From Hydrogenophilales bacterium (GTDB lineage: Bacteria; Pseudomonadota; Gammaproteobacteria; Burkholderiales; Thiobacillaceae), in NCBI GenBank assembly GCA_023258975.1, contig JAHFRD010000019.1, positions 1 to 56,514 of the forward strand: a stretch of 56,514 nucleotides of DNA. The letters run 5' to 3'. Shown piece by piece: positions 8,246 to 17,717 of the stretch (positions are counted from its first letter, which is position 1; the number at the start of each line of letters is the position of its first letter). The notes below the pieces were generated by a model. That model made no database searches. It worked only from the letters and a program-made list of their open reading frames with translations, and was not told the DNA's origin. The position numbers and the translations under genes are program-made.

Positions 8246-10450
8246 CTACCCGATGGCCCGCAGAAAGGCTTCGACTTCGATTTTGGCTTGCGCGGCGAGT
8301 TTTCCGCAGGCGTTGGCGTCCGCCGTTTTGGCGGCGGTTTCCAGCGCGCGGGCGACGGCTTCGCCGCGGTTGGCGGAGAAGGTGGCGAGGACGCCTTTCA
8401 GGGTGTGGGCGGCGCGGGTGAGGCGGGGCCAATCGACGTCTTGCAGGGCGGTGTCGATTTCGTTCAGGTAGTTGGGGGCGTCGGCGACGAACATGTCGAT
8501 CAAGGTGGCGAGCAGTTCTTCGTCGTCGGCGATGCGCGAGAGGGCGTCGGCGCGGTCGTAGATCGGCGGGCCCGGTTCCTCCGGGATGGCCACGCCGGTG
8601 GCTTCGCCGGTTTGTGCGCCGAGCACGCGTTCGATTTCCTGGAACAGGACTTCGGGTTTGACCGGTTTCGAGACGTAGCCATCCATGCCGGCTTCCAGGC
8701 AGCGTTCACGGTCGCCCTGCATGGCGTTGGCGGTCATGGCGATGATGGCGATGTGCTCGCCCGGGCGGTCGCGTCCTCGTTCTTCCTCGCGAATGCGGCG
8801 GGTGGCTTCAAGGCCGTCCATCTCCGGCATCATCATGTCCATGATGATGAAGTCGTGGCCGCCCCGGCGCCAGGCTTCCAGGGCGAGGCGGCCGTCGTCG
8901 GCGACATGGACCGTATGGCCTTGTTTTTCCAGGAGTTTGACCGCGAGTTTCTGGTTCACCGGGTTGTCCTCGGCGAGCAGGATGGCGTATTTGCGGCGTT
9001 CTTCGCGCAGGCTGTGGCGGGTGACGAGAGGGTTGCCGGCATGCTGCCCGAGGGCGGCTTGCATGGCTTCCCTTAATTCGGTCAAGGCGATGGGTTTGGT
9101 GAGGTAGGCGTTGAGGCCCTGTTCCTTACAGCGGGCGGCATCGCCGCGTAGCCCGGCGGAGGTGAGCATGAGGAGGCTGGTGGCGGCGTGCCGGGGGTCG
9201 TCGCGTATTTCCCGCGCCACCGCGAAGCCGTCCATGCCGGGCATGCGCGCATCGAGCAGGATGAGTCGGTAGGGGTCACCCTGTATGTGTGCCCGCTCCA
9301 GCTTGAGCAGGGCGTCGGCGCCATCGCGCGCCAGGTCGAAGCGGACTTGCAGGCGTTTGAGCATGAGGCTCATGACGTGCAGGTTGGTGGGATGGTCATC
9401 CACCGCGAGCACTCGCGCTTCCTTGAGGCCGGCTTCCCGATGAGCGATTCCTTCCGGCGCCGCTGCGGCTTGCAGCCAGATGTGGAAGATGAAGCGGGAA
9501 CCCTGGCCAAGCGCGCTTTCCACGCGAATCCGGCCGCCCATCATTTCGACCAGTTGCTTGGTGATGGTGAGCCCCAGGCCGGTACCGCCATATTTACGCG
9601 TTACCTGCCCATCCGCCTGGGAGAAGGCGGAGAAGATGTCGGCCTGCTGTTCCGGCGCGATACCGATGCCGCTGTCGTGGACGCGAAATTCGAGGCAGAT
9701 GCCTTGCCGCCGCTCGGCTTGTGGGCAATCGAGCACCGCGATACCGACTTCACCCTGTTCGGTGAATTTGATGGCATTGCCGAGCAGGTTGATGAATATT
9801 TGTTTGAGCCGCGCCGGGTCGCCGATGACGAAGCGAGGGGTGGCTTCGCCGAGGTCGTAGCCGAGATCCAGCCCTTTGAGGACGGCGCGCGGGGCGAGTG
9901 ATTTGAGCGTTTCGCCGATCAGGTCGATGAGGTCGAAGGGCACTTCCTGGATGTCGAGCTTGCCGGCTTCGATCTTGGAGAAATCGAGGATGTCGTTGAT
10001 GACGATGAGCAGGTGATCGGCAGAGTTCTTCACCAGATTGAGGTATTCCCGCTGTTCACGGCTGAGGTCGGTTTCCAGGGCCAGGTCCGCCATGCCGATG
10101 ATGCCGTTCATGGGGGTGCGGATTTCATGGCTCATGTTGGCGAGAAACTCGCTTTTCAGGCGGTTGGCGGCTTCCGCCGCCTTGCGCGCCAGCGCCAGTT
10201 CGGCATGTTGGTTTTGCAGTTGCTGGTTGAGGTTGGCGAGTTCCCCTTTCTGGCGTTCGGTTTCGGCCAGGGTGTTGGTCAGTTCATTGGTGCGCGAGCG
10301 GATCATCACGTCCAGTTCGGAAGCCAGGCGGCGCAGGCTCTGGTTGCTTTGGTACAGCTCCAGGGATTTTTCTTCCAGGATGCGCTCGGCTTCCTTGCGG
10401 GCGGCGCGCTCGCGCTGGTAGCGGGGTTGCCAGACGGAATCGCCACTCAT
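8246..10450 (-). CDS. Soluble hybrid histidine kinase, BarA-like
   Basis: A 734-residue multi-step phosphorelay kinase. A coiled coil spans residues about 15-95. A HisKA domain carries the phospho-acceptor His108 in [16 protein letters not shown] HATPase domain (about 215-330) has GGTGLGLTI. Two receiver domains (about 348-470 and 490-615) each have the acidic pocket and Asp in [10 protein letters not shown] and [12 protein letters not shown]-terminal Hpt domain carries AAHTLKG (His near 685). There is no membrane segment, so input must come from a partner protein. The H-NOX gene ends four bases before this start, making heme/NO sensing the likely input. No separate output regulator is adjacent except the HD-GYP protein upstream. 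Confidence 0.92.
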   Translation of the reverse strand: MSGDSVWQPRYQRERAARKEAERILEEKSLELYQSNQSLRRLASELDVMIRSRTNELTNTLAETERQKGELANLNQQLQNQHAELALARKAAEAANRLKSEFLANMSHEIRTPMNGIIGMADLALETDLSREQREYLNLVKNSADHLLIVINDILDFSKIEAGKLDIQEVPFDLIDLIGETLKSLAPRAVLKGLDLGYDLGEATPRFVIGDPARLKQIFINLLGNAIKFTEQGEVGIAVLDCPQAERRQGICLEFRVHDSGIGIAPEQQADIFSAFSQADGQVTRKYGGTGLGLTITKQLVEMMGGRIRVESALGQGSRFIFHIWLQAAAAPEGIAHREAGLKEARVLAVDDHPTNLHVMSLMLKRLQVRFDLARDGADALLKLERAHIQGDPYRLILLDARMPGMDGFAVAREIRDDPRHAATSLLMLTSAGLRGDAARCKEQGLNAYLTKPIALTELREAMQAALGQHAGNPLVTRHSLREERRKYAILLAEDNPVNQKLAVKLLEKQGHTVHVADDGRLALEAWRRGGHDFIIMDMMMPEMDGLEATRRIREEERGRDRPGEHIAIIAMTANAMQGDRERCLEAGMDGYVSKPVKPEVLFQEIERVLGAQTGEATGVAIPEEPGPPIYDRADALSRIADDEELLATLIDMFVADAPNYLNEIDTALQDVDWPRLTRAAHTLKGVLATFSANRGEAVARALETAAKTADANACGKLAAQAKIEVEAFLRAIG

Positions 10451-10453
10451 GGG

Positions 10454-10996
10454 TCAGCCTTTGCGGGTGAGGATGAAGCGGGCTTGCGCGCCCGGCAGAT
10501 CGGCGACGGCTTCGCGCCGTACTTCGATGTCTTCGCCGAAATGCGCCACACAACCGTCGATGAGGCCGTGCGCGAGGTCGGCGAAGGGGTGTTCGGAGAA
10601 GTAGGTCAGGATCAGGGTGTTGTCGCCCCGTTCCACTTCGAAGGTGGGGGTTTCAGCGTCCGGGTAGAGTTTGCGGACATCGGCGTGAATCACGCTTTCG
10701 ATGCCGGAAAGGAACCGGAAGGCGCCGCTCGCGCCTTGAAAGAAACGTGGGTAGGCCAGCGCGAAGCGGCCGAACAGGTGTTTGCCGTAGGCGCGGATCA
10801 GATCGGGAATCGGCGTGGCGGTTTCCTTGGACAGGGCGGTCACGAGGGCGATGAATTCCTCGTGCGGATAGCTGCCCACCGAGGTGTAGGCGCCACCGGA
10901 AGCCACTTGCGAGCGGTCAATGAGGGTATCCACCATGTCCAGCGACCAGGTGGCTTCCACCATTTCCATGAATTCCGTGAAGATCATGCCCTTCAT
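10454..10996 (-). CDS. H-NOX (heme NO-binding) sensor protein
   Basis: A 180-residue single-domain HNOB protein, the usual size for bacterial H-NOX, which binds NO at a ferrous heme and regulates a partner kinase. The proximal heme ligand is His104 in SVIHADVRKLYP. The conserved propionate-binding YxSxR motif is altered: Tyr132 and Ser134 are kept but His136 stands in place of Arg (YFSEH). It lies between two hybrid kinase genes in a minus-strand operon that also has an HD-GYP regulator, matching the NO to c-di-GMP theme known from Shewanella and Vibrio. Heme occupancy is probable but ligand preference is open because of the Arg change. Confidence 0.88.
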   Translation of the reverse strand: MKGMIFTEFMEMVEATWSLDMVDTLIDRSQVASGGAYTSVGSYPHEEFIALVTALSKETATPIPDLIRAYGKHLFGRFALAYPRFFQGASGAFRFLSGIESVIHADVRKLYPDAETPTFEVERGDNTLILTYFSEHPFADLAHGLIDGCVAHFGEDIEVRREAVADLPGAQARFILTRKG

Positions 10997-11059
10997 ATCG
11001 AGTTTCCTTCGGGGTTCTCTGTGGCTTGGGCAAGGCGAAGCGTGCCCAATCCGGGAATG

Positions 11060-13816
11060 TCACGTTTCCATGATGACCCGGGTGATTTCCCGCTTCAGTT
11101 CGTCGAAGCGGATCGGTTTGGCGACATAGCCGTCGGCGCCGCCCGCCAGGATGCGTTCCATGTCGCCCTGCATGGCGTGGGCGGTGATGGCGATGATGGG
11201 GGTGCGCGGGCTGCCGTGGCCCGCGCCGGCCTCCAGTTCGTGAATGTGGGTGATGGCGCTCATGCCGTCCATGCCGGGCATCATCATGTCCATCAGAATC
11301 AGGTCGAAACGGCCGGGGGTGAAGGCCGCCACCGCTTGCTCGCCGTCTTCCGCGACGCGCACGCGGTGGCCGAGCTTCTCCAGCAGGGCGATGGCCAGTT
11401 TGCGGTTCACCGGGTTGTCCTCCGCGAGCAGGATGTTGAGGCCGGTGATGGAGATGGCTTCCTCCTCCGCGCCGGCTTCGGTGTCGCCCTCCGCGTGGTC
11501 CAGCGGGGTGTAGGGCAGCAGGATGTGGAAGCGGGTGCCGTGGCCGGGCTCGCTTTCCACCCAGATGCGCCCGCCCATGAGGCCGACCAGTTTGCTGGAG
11601 ATGGTGAGGCCGAGGCCGGTGCCGCCGTATTTGCGGGTGATCGAGCCATCCGCCTGGGTAAAGGCGTCGAAAATGGCGCCCAGTTTTTCCTGGGCGATGC
11701 CGATGCCGCTATCGGCCACACACAGGTGCAGACAATCCGGTTGATCGCGGTCCGCGCGCTCCACGCTCAGGCTGACCTCGCCCGCATGGGTGAACTTGAT
11801 CGCGTTGCCGAGCAGATTGAGCAGCACCTGGCGGATGCGCCCGGGGTCTGCGCTGAGGTGCCTGGGCAGCGCGTCGGCCATTATCAGGGTGAGGGACAGG
11901 CCCTTTTCCCTGGCCTGGACTTCGAGTCCGCGCAGGGTTTCTTCCAGCATCGGGCGCAGCGAGAACGGTTCGTGCGAGATGGTGAGCTTGCCGGCTTCGA
12001 TTTTCGAGAAGTCGAGAATGTCGTTGATGATGCCCAGGAGGTGGCCTGCGGAGGATTTGACCAATTCCAGATATTCACGCTGTTCCAGGCTGAGATCGGT
12101 ATCCAGGGCCAGTTCGGTCATGCCGATGACGCCGTTCATGGGGGTGCGGATTTCATGGCTCATGTTGGCCAGGAATTCGCTCTTCATGCGGTTGGCGTTC
12201 TCGGCCACGTCGCGCGCGTGGCGCATGGACGCCTCGGCCTGTTTGCGTGGCGTGATGTCGCGGTATTGCCAGAGGTGGCCGTAGTCGGCGCCGGCCACCC
12301 GAATCGGCACGAAGTCGCGTTCCAGCACGCGCCCGTCGGCGAGTTGCAGTTCTTCGCCGACCACGGCCTGTCGTGTAGCAAGGATGTCGCCGACGCGCGC
12401 CTGAAAAGCGTTCGCATCGGCAAATCGGGCTTTCATGGCTTCCATCGTCGGCGCGCAGACCTGGCCGATCAGGTTCTCCGGCGCGACCGGGAGTTCGAAC
12501 AAGCGGCACAACGCCCGGTTGATCAGGACGATGCGACGATCCTCGTCTTCCACCAGGATGCCGGCCTGAAGGTTTTCGATGAGGGCGGAGAGGCGCGAGG
12601 TGGTGCGCTTGAGATGGAGTTCGCCCTGCTTGCGTTCGGTGATGTCGCGCGCCACGGCGATCCGGTAGGGCATGCCGTAAAGCATGAAGCGGGAGAGGGT
12701 GAGATCGGCCGGGAAACTGCGCCCGTTCAGGCGCAGCGCCGTGGTTTCCGCCTGTACCTTGTCGGCGCCATCGGGCGGGGCGAGGTGCTCCCACTCCGGC
12801 AGCAGGCGCGTGGCGGACAGACCCACCAGTTCATGTTCCGCATAGCCGAACAGTGTGCAGGCGGCGGCGTTGGCGCTTTCCACCATGCCATCGGCATTGA
12901 CCGTGAGCAGGGCGTCGGAAATATTGCCGAATACCGCTTCCATGCGCTGGTTGGCGGCGGATAGGGACATTTCCTTGGTGTACAGCCACAACGAGGTCTC
13001 GTTGAGGGCATTCACCAGTTCCTCGATTTCGCTCGCGCCCCGGTAGGCGGGCATTTGTTCGCCCAGTTTGCTGGTGAGTTCGCCGGCGAAGCGGGCGGCC
13101 TCGCGCACCACACGGACGGGGCGGTGCAGCACGCCGATGAGCAGGACGACACTGAGCGAACCGGCAAACAGGGCGGCAAGAATGCCGTTGCGGACGATAT
13201 TGACGAGATCGCCTTTCAGGGCGCCGGTACCGACTTCGAGTTGCAGCGCGCCGTCATAGCCGTAGTCGGCGAGGGAGCGCCAAAGCACCAGGCGTTCCGC
13301 CTTCCAGGTGAAGGCGTGGCCGGCAAGGGGTTGCCCGTTCGCGTCCAGCCAGATAGGTTGCGGATTGGCCCCCGAGCCGCCCCCAGTGGGGGCCGGGCCA
13401 ATCTTGGGGCGGCCCGGCGATGGGCTGGAGAGCGTGACATTGTCGAACACCGCTTCCGGCGCCTTGCCCGGTGCGTGCAGCACCTGGGTGATGACCTGAT
13501 GGTTGCCGCCCACCACGCGCAAGGAGCGGATGTCGGGGTGGTGGGCGGAAAGCAGCAGCAGGCGTTCGACCGCGCTGTAGTCGTGGGTCAGGAGAAAACC
13601 GGCGCTGGATACCGCCAGGTTTTGCAACTGGGTATCCATGCCGCTCAACAACACGGCTTCTTCTTTCTCGGCCTGTTCCAGCGTGGTGTAGAGGGTGTGG
13701 CCGCCGATGGCGATGACCAGCATCAGGGCGGTGAATGCCGCCAGTTGCACCGTGAGCTGGCGCGGCAGCAGGCGTGTGAGGAAGCGGGTCGGGAAACTTG
13801 GGGGGGATACGCGCAT
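11060..13816 (-). CDS. Membrane hybrid histidine kinase with two PAS domains
   Basis: A 918-residue sensor kinase. A first membrane helix lies at about 24-46, a periplasmic domain follows to about 210, and a second helix lies at about 213-235, then a HAMP-like linker. Two PAS domains (about 290-410 and 415-530) lead to HisKA (His about 552 in [15 protein letters not shown]), HATPase with GGTGLGLTI, and one receiver (Asp about 842 in LILMDMMMPGMDG). It has no Hpt, so phosphate could pass to the Hpt of the neighbouring 734-residue kinase. The periplasmic domain has a Gly/Pro/Ser-rich stretch near residues 130-155, encoded by a GC-rich dyad that looks like an inserted repeat. The PhnD-like gene just upstream is a likely periplasmic ligand-binding partner. 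Confidence 0.9.
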   Translation of the reverse strand: MRVSPPSFPTRFLTRLLPRQLTVQLAAFTALMLVIAIGGHTLYTTLEQAEKEEAVLLSGMDTQLQNLAVSSAGFLLTHDYSAVERLLLLSAHHPDIRSLRVVGGNHQVITQVLHAPGKAPEAVFDNVTLSSPSPGRPKIGPAPTGGGSGANPQPIWLDANGQPLAGHAFTWKAERLVLWRSLADYGYDGALQLEVGTGALKGDLVNIVRNGILAALFAGSLSVVLLIGVLHRPVRVVREAARFAGELTSKLGEQMPAYRGASEIEELVNALNETSLWLYTKEMSLSAANQRMEAVFGNISDALLTVNADGMVESANAAACTLFGYAEHELVGLSATRLLPEWEHLAPPDGADKVQAETTALRLNGRSFPADLTLSRFMLYGMPYRIAVARDITERKQGELHLKRTTSRLSALIENLQAGILVEDEDRRIVLINRALCRLFELPVAPENLIGQVCAPTMEAMKARFADANAFQARVGDILATRQAVVGEELQLADGRVLERDFVPIRVAGADYGHLWQYRDITPRKQAEASMRHARDVAENANRMKSEFLANMSHEIRTPMNGVIGMTELALDTDLSLEQREYLELVKSSAGHLLGIINDILDFSKIEAGKLTISHEPFSLRPMLEETLRGLEVQAREKGLSLTLIMADALPRHLSADPGRIRQVLLNLLGNAIKFTHAGEVSLSVERADRDQPDCLHLCVADSGIGIAQEKLGAIFDAFTQADGSITRKYGGTGLGLTISSKLVGLMGGRIWVESEPGHGTRFHILLPYTPLDHAEGDTEAGAEEEAISITGLNILLAEDNPVNRKLAIALLEKLGHRVRVAEDGEQAVAAFTPGRFDLILMDMMMPGMDGMSAITHIHELEAGAGHGSPRTPIIAITAHAMQGDMERILAGGADGYVAKPIRFDELKREITRVIMET
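13345..13420. repeat. GC-rich dyad in the periplasmic domain of the 918-residue kinase
   Basis: ATTGGCCC and GGGCCAAT flank a CCCCCAGTGGGGG palindrome. The whole is read in frame as a Pro/Gly-rich loop between otherwise ordinary sequence. It parallels the dyads inside mnmH, copA and the hupH-like gene, but I see no second exact copy in the window. Confidence 0.4.
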
Positions 13817-13828
13817 CGGCCTGTGCTG

Positions 13829-14656
13829 TTAGTTGTCGCCGGTTTTCTCGATATGCGCGTAGTGCTCCAGCTTCAGTTTTTCCAGAGGCGCGTAGTCGCG
13901 CGCGTAGTTCGCGACCTGGGTTTGATCCAGTTCCACCGCCTCCAAAAGTTTGCGTCCGGCCGGGTCGTGATCGAGCTTGAGCAGCGCGGCGACCAGGCGT
14001 TCACGAACCTCGGCGGGTACGCGCGGGTGCGCGGCCAGGGGGTGCGACGCGACACCGGGAGTGGAGTAGATCGCAACGAGACGGGATTGCGCGCTGGCCG
14101 GTTCTTTCTCCAGCGTGGCCCCGACGCCGCCGCCGGCGGCAACCATGCCCAGCAACACATGGCGATAGACGTTCTGGTGGGTGCCGACATAAGACGGCGT
14201 GAACGTGATCTTTTCCTTTTCGGCAAGCAGCGCGCGCAGGTACAGCGAGGCGCCGAAGGCGTTGGGGGAGGGGAAGGCGAGTGTTTTGCCTTCGAGGTCG
14301 GCCAGACGCTTGACCGGGCCGTTGCGGTCCACCACCAGAATGCCGTTGAGCGGGGCGCCGCCGCGCAGCAGGGGAACATAGCCGCGCGCCTTCTTGGCCA
14401 TGACCGCGTGGTAGGGGTTGAGAAAAACGAAATCCGGCAAGCCCGCGAGAAAATCGCTCTCGAATTTGGGGATGCGATCCATCACCCGCAATTGCAGGCT
14501 GACGCCAGCTTCCTTCTCCAGATAGGCCAGCAGGGGTGCCCAGCGCAGGCCGATGTCCACCGGGGTGAATTGTGGCACTACCGACAGGATGTAGACCTGG
14601 CCGGCGAAGGCTGGCGTGAGCAGAAACGATAGAAGGCAGGCGAGCAGGCGGCGCAT
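13829..14656 (-). CDS. PhnD-like periplasmic substrate-binding protein
   Basis: A 275-residue protein with a signal peptide (RRLLACLLSFLLTPAFA, cleavage near residue 19) and the phosphate/phosphite/phosphonate-binding PhnD fold. Typical pieces are PDFVFLNPYHAVMA, LADLEGKTLAFPSPNAFGASL and VGTHQNVYRHVLLG. No ABC permease or ATPase is nearby; instead it sits 12 bases upstream of the membrane hybrid kinase. Orphan PhnD proteins next to sensor kinases usually serve as periplasmic ligand sensors rather than transport components. The ligand cannot be told from sequence. Confidence 0.85.
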   Translation of the reverse strand: MRRLLACLLSFLLTPAFAGQVYILSVVPQFTPVDIGLRWAPLLAYLEKEAGVSLQLRVMDRIPKFESDFLAGLPDFVFLNPYHAVMAKKARGYVPLLRGGAPLNGILVVDRNGPVKRLADLEGKTLAFPSPNAFGASLYLRALLAEKEKITFTPSYVGTHQNVYRHVLLGMVAAGGGVGATLEKEPASAQSRLVAIYSTPGVASHPLAAHPRVPAEVRERLVAALLKLDHDPAGRKLLEAVELDQTQVANYARDYAPLEKLKLEHYAHIEKTGDN

Positions 14657-14671
14657 GGGGCTTCTTCCTAA

Positions 14672-15727
14672 TCAGAGTTGCGCGAGGACCGGGCCTTCGT
14701 CCTGGAAGCGGGCGCGAACGGCCAGCACCTCTTCCAGGCTCGCGACGAAGGCGGCGACGCAGGCCGGGTCGAAGTGGCTGTCGGCGCCTTCCTCAAGGAA
14801 CCGCACCGCGTGTTCGATCTCCCAGGCTTTCTTGTAGGGTCGTTCGGTGGTGAGCGCGTCGAACACATCAGCTACCGCAACGATGCGGCCATACAGGGGA
14901 ATATCTTCCCCCACGAGGCCGCGCGGGTAGCCGCTTCCGTCGAACTTTTCATGATGTGTCCAGGCGATCAGGGCGGCGGTGTCGAGCAGGCTGGAGGCGC
15001 TGCCGCGCAACAACTCGTAACCTTTCTCGGCGTGGGTTTTCATGATTTCAAATTCCGCAGGGTCGAGGCGGCCGGGCTTCAGCAGGATTTCATCGCGAAT
15101 GGCGATCTTGCCCACATCGTGCATCGGCGCGGCGCGCAGGATGAGATCCTGTTCCGCGCGCGGCAAACCGATCCGTCGCGCGATCAATTGGGAGTAGTTG
15201 GACATGCGCTGGATGTGGGCGCCGGTCTCCGGATCGCGGAACTCCGCCGCGCGTGACAGGCGCGTGATCATTTCGCGTTCCCGGTCAAGGATTTCCTCCG
15301 TGGCCTTGGCCACTTCCTCCGCCAGCCAGGCGGCGCGATCCGCGAGCGACTTCTGGCTGCGCCGCAGGGCCAGCATGTTGCGCAGGCGGGCGCGGAACTC
15401 GGCGTTGTCTATGGGCTTGGTGAGAAAGTCGTTGGCCCCGGTTTCCAGGGCGGCGTAGCGGGTTTCCTTCTCATGGTCGGCGGTAATCATGAGCACCGGG
15501 ATGTCGGCATTGGCCGGGATTTCCCGGAAACGGCGGATGAATTCCATGCCGTCGGGCGGCGGCATCATGAAATCGACGATCAACAGATCCGGCGTGTTGT
15601 TCAGGCACCAGTCCAGCCCCGCGCCGGAATCCTGGAAAGTCATGGGCTGGTAGTCGCCCGCCCGTTTGACCAGGCTTTCCATCAACTTGAGATTGACCGG
15701 GTTGTCGTCGACGATGATGACCTGCAT
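14672..15727 (-). CDS. Response regulator with HD-GYP phosphodiesterase domain
   Basis: A 351-residue two-domain regulator. The receiver (1-125) has the phospho-acceptor Asp near residue 52 in LLIVDFMMPPPDG and the conserved Thr and Lys. After a helical linker, the HD-GYP domain (about 155-345) keeps HDVGK (about 203) and HHEKFDGSGYPRG (about 259), so it should hydrolyse c-di-GMP, unlike the degenerate HnoD of Shewanella. It is the first gene of the minus-strand signalling operon and is probably phosphorylated by one of the two downstream hybrid kinases. Confidence 0.9.
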   Translation of the reverse strand: MQVIIVDDNPVNLKLMESLVKRAGDYQPMTFQDSGAGLDWCLNNTPDLLIVDFMMPPPDGMEFIRRFREIPANADIPVLMITADHEKETRYAALETGANDFLTKPIDNAEFRARLRNMLALRRSQKSLADRAAWLAEEVAKATEEILDREREMITRLSRAAEFRDPETGAHIQRMSNYSQLIARRIGLPRAEQDLILRAAPMHDVGKIAIRDEILLKPGRLDPAEFEIMKTHAEKGYELLRGSASSLLDTAALIAWTHHEKFDGSGYPRGLVGEDIPLYGRIVAVADVFDALTTERPYKKAWEIEHAVRFLEEGADSHFDPACVAAFVASLEEVLAVRARFQDEGPVLAQL

Positions 15728-15786
15728 GACCGTTCCTTGCGCATGGACTCCTGCCGCGCATAACGGCAGGAATCCAGGGAACTTTA

Positions 15787-15807
15787 GCCATCCCGCGCCG
15801 GGATGGC
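15787..15807 (-). terminator. Hairpin terminator behind degQ
   Basis: A 9-bp stem GCCATCCCG/CGGGATGGC with a 3-base loop lies just past the degQ stop on the minus strand, followed by TAAAGTT rather than a clean T-run. A second hairpin (CTGCCG/CGGCAG) lies about 30 bases on. The factor-independent strength is uncertain. Confidence 0.4.
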
Positions 15808-15815
15808 GGCCGCGT

Positions 15816-16979
15816 TTATTCGCGCGCCGGTTTGGCCATCACCGGACGCTTTTCCACCAACGCCCGTGCCTGCATCACGCTCTGTTCGCGCAGCAGGCGC
15901 AGTTGCGCGATTTTTCCCGGTGGCAGTGCGGCAATCAGGTTGAGCAGCGAGACGGAGTCCTTGACCTGGTTGCCGTTGATCGCTACCAGCACATCGCCGG
16001 GGCGGATGCCGGCGCGGTCGGCGGGGCCACCGCGCAGAACGCCGGCGATGAGCGCCCCATCGGTGGATTTGAGGCCAAAGGATTCGGCGATCTCGGGGCT
16101 GATTTCCTGGACTTCGATGCCTACCCAGCCGCGGGTCACCGCGCCGTGCGTGATGATCTGGTCCATCACCTGGCGCACGATGGAAACCGGAATGGCGAAG
16201 CCGATCCCCAGGCTGCCGCCACTGCGCGAAAAAATCGCGGTGTTGACGCCCGCCAGGTTGCCGGCGCCGTCGATCAGCGCGCCCCCGGAGTTGCCCGGAT
16301 TGATGGCGGCATCGGTCTGGATGTAGTTCTCGAAGGTGTTGATGCCCAGATGGCTGCGGCCCAGGGCGGAGACGATGCCCATAGTCACGGTCTGGCCGAC
16401 CCCGAAAGGATTGCCGATTGCCAGCACCACGTCGCCGACACGCAGGCTGTCCAGTTTCGCGAAGGTGATGGCCGGCAACCGGGTGTGTTGTACCTTGAGC
16501 ACGGCGACATCGGTTTCCGGGTCGGTGCCCACCACCTTGGCCGGCAGGGTTTTGCCATCGGGCAGGGCGACCTGGATTTCGTCGGCGGCCTCGACCACGT
16601 GATGATTGGTGAGAATGTAGCCATCCGCGCTGACGATCACCCCGGAACCCAGGTTGGAGACTCTCCGCGGCCGGTTGTCGTTGCTGAAGCGGTCACCGAA
16701 AAAACGGCGGAAAACCGGGTCGTCCATCAACGGGTTGCGCTGCGCGCGGACTTCCTTGCTGGTGAAAATGTTGACCACGGACGGGCGCGATTTGCTGGCG
16801 GCGTCGGCGAAAGTGGAAATCGGCCGCGCCGCGCCGCCATTCGCGACCTCTTGTATGGTGACACCTTCACCCGCGCTGGGCAGCAGGCCCGGAATCAGAC
16901 GATCCAGCGCCAGCAGGGCGGCGAGCACGAGTACCAGGGCGGTGACGATCTGCGCGAACAATAGCCAGGGTTTTTGCAT
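15816..16979 (-). CDS. degQ: Periplasmic serine protease DegQ/DegS-type
   Basis: A 387-residue HtrA-family protease. The N-terminus has one membrane helix (about 8-30), so it is a membrane-anchored DegS-like or a signal-bearing form. The catalytic triad is visible as His in LTNHHVV (about 125), Asp in ETDVAVLKV (about 158) and Ser in NPGNSGGAL (about 231). A single PDZ domain follows (about 285-375), ending in a basic tail. One PDZ and the anchor argue for a DegS-type sensor protease; many betaproteobacterial entries of this size are simply named DegQ. Its 5' end faces the hydrogenase operon across 250 bases. Confidence 0.9.
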   Translation of the reverse strand: MQKPWLLFAQIVTALVLVLAALLALDRLIPGLLPSAGEGVTIQEVANGGAARPISTFADAASKSRPSVVNIFTSKEVRAQRNPLMDDPVFRRFFGDRFSNDNRPRRVSNLGSGVIVSADGYILTNHHVVEAADEIQVALPDGKTLPAKVVGTDPETDVAVLKVQHTRLPAITFAKLDSLRVGDVVLAIGNPFGVGQTVTMGIVSALGRSHLGINTFENYIQTDAAINPGNSGGALIDGAGNLAGVNTAIFSRSGGSLGIGFAIPVSIVRQVMDQIITHGAVTRGWVGIEVQEISPEIAESFGLKSTDGALIAGVLRGGPADRAGIRPGDVLVAINGNQVKDSVSLLNLIAALPPGKIAQLRLLREQSVMQARALVEKRPVMAKPARE

Positions 16980-17231
16980 GGATTCTTGTCATCAAGGAAA
17001 TGCGGGACCGAGGCAATTCTAGCGCAACGTTCCCACCCGAATCCCGTGTGGCCGACACCTGCTCCGGCCTTTGCTCGGTGATCGTTCCGGCGTACCCCGA
17101 AGGAAAATCACCGCGTCCGGGCAACGCTTGTAGTCGGCCCTCAAGCTGAACCGCCACCGAAATATTCACGCGGATTTGAGTCGATTTCCCGGTTGTATTC
17201 GCCGCATGTGCGAACTAAGCTGACGCCCATC
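16980..17231. other. Divergent intergenic region, degQ / hydrogenase operon
   Basis: These 252 bases hold the control regions of degQ and the hydrogenase operon. I see no open reading frame with a credible ribosome-binding site. One GG-N10-GC pairing near 17013 resembles a sigma-54 core only weakly, and TTGAGT near 17176 has no good partner, so no promoter is called. Confidence 0.3.
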
Positions 17232-17717
17232 ATGCGAACCCTGATCCTGGGCATAGGCAATACCCTCCTGACCGACGAAGGTGTCGGCATCCATGTACTA
17301 CAGGCGCTGGAATCGGCGCTTGACGCGGAATATCCCCCCTTCACCGATATAACCCTGCTCGACGGCGGCACGCTGTCGTTCACGCTGGCCGGCCCGATCG
17401 AGGATGCCGAGGCGCTGATCGTGGTCGATGCGGCCAACATCCAGGGCGAGCCGGGCGACTGGAAGTTGCTGGAGGGCGAGGCGATGGATGCTTTTCTGCT
17501 GGGTAATCGCAAATCCACCGTGCATGAAGTCGGGCTGACCGACCTGCGCGCCATCGCCATCCTGGCCGGCCACTGGCCGGGCACACGGGCGATGCTGGCG
17601 ATCCAGCCGCAAGTGGTCGACTGGGGCGAGCATCCCACCCCCGCCGTCGCCGCCGCCATTTCTCCTGTTTGCGCCGCCATCCTGCAACTGTTGCGGAAGT
17701 GGAACCATGCCGCTTGA
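17232..17717 (+). CDS. hyaD: [NiFe]-hydrogenase maturation endopeptidase
   Basis: A 161-residue HyaD/HupD/HynD-type protease that removes the C-terminal peptide of the large subunit after Ni insertion. The start MRTLILGIGNTLLTDEGVG contains the metal-binding Glu. An Asp in the DGGTLSF region and a His in TVHEVGL provide the remaining nickel ligands. The expected target here is the 15-residue tail behind the terminal CxxC-AVH of the large subunit. The gene opens the hydrogenase operon and its stop overlaps the next start. A start at 17193 is possible but adds 13 residues outside the family. Confidence 0.92.
   Translation: MRTLILGIGNTLLTDEGVGIHVLQALESALDAEYPPFTDITLLDGGTLSFTLAGPIEDAEALIVVDAANIQGEPGDWKLLEGEAMDAFLLGNRKSTVHEVGLTDLRAIAILAGHWPGTRAMLAIQPQVVDWGEHPTPAVAAAISPVCAAILQLLRKWNHAA

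Noticed and set aside
10013-12964. 983-residue open frame on the plus strand opposite the kinases
   Set aside because: Antisense shadow of two kinases and the H-NOX gene; repeated segments merely reflect repeated HisKA and receiver sequences on the other strand.
16980-17231. Sigma-54 promoter for the hydrogenase operon
   Set aside because: One GG-N10-GC match near 17013 lies over 200 bases from the first gene and matches the flanking consensus poorly.
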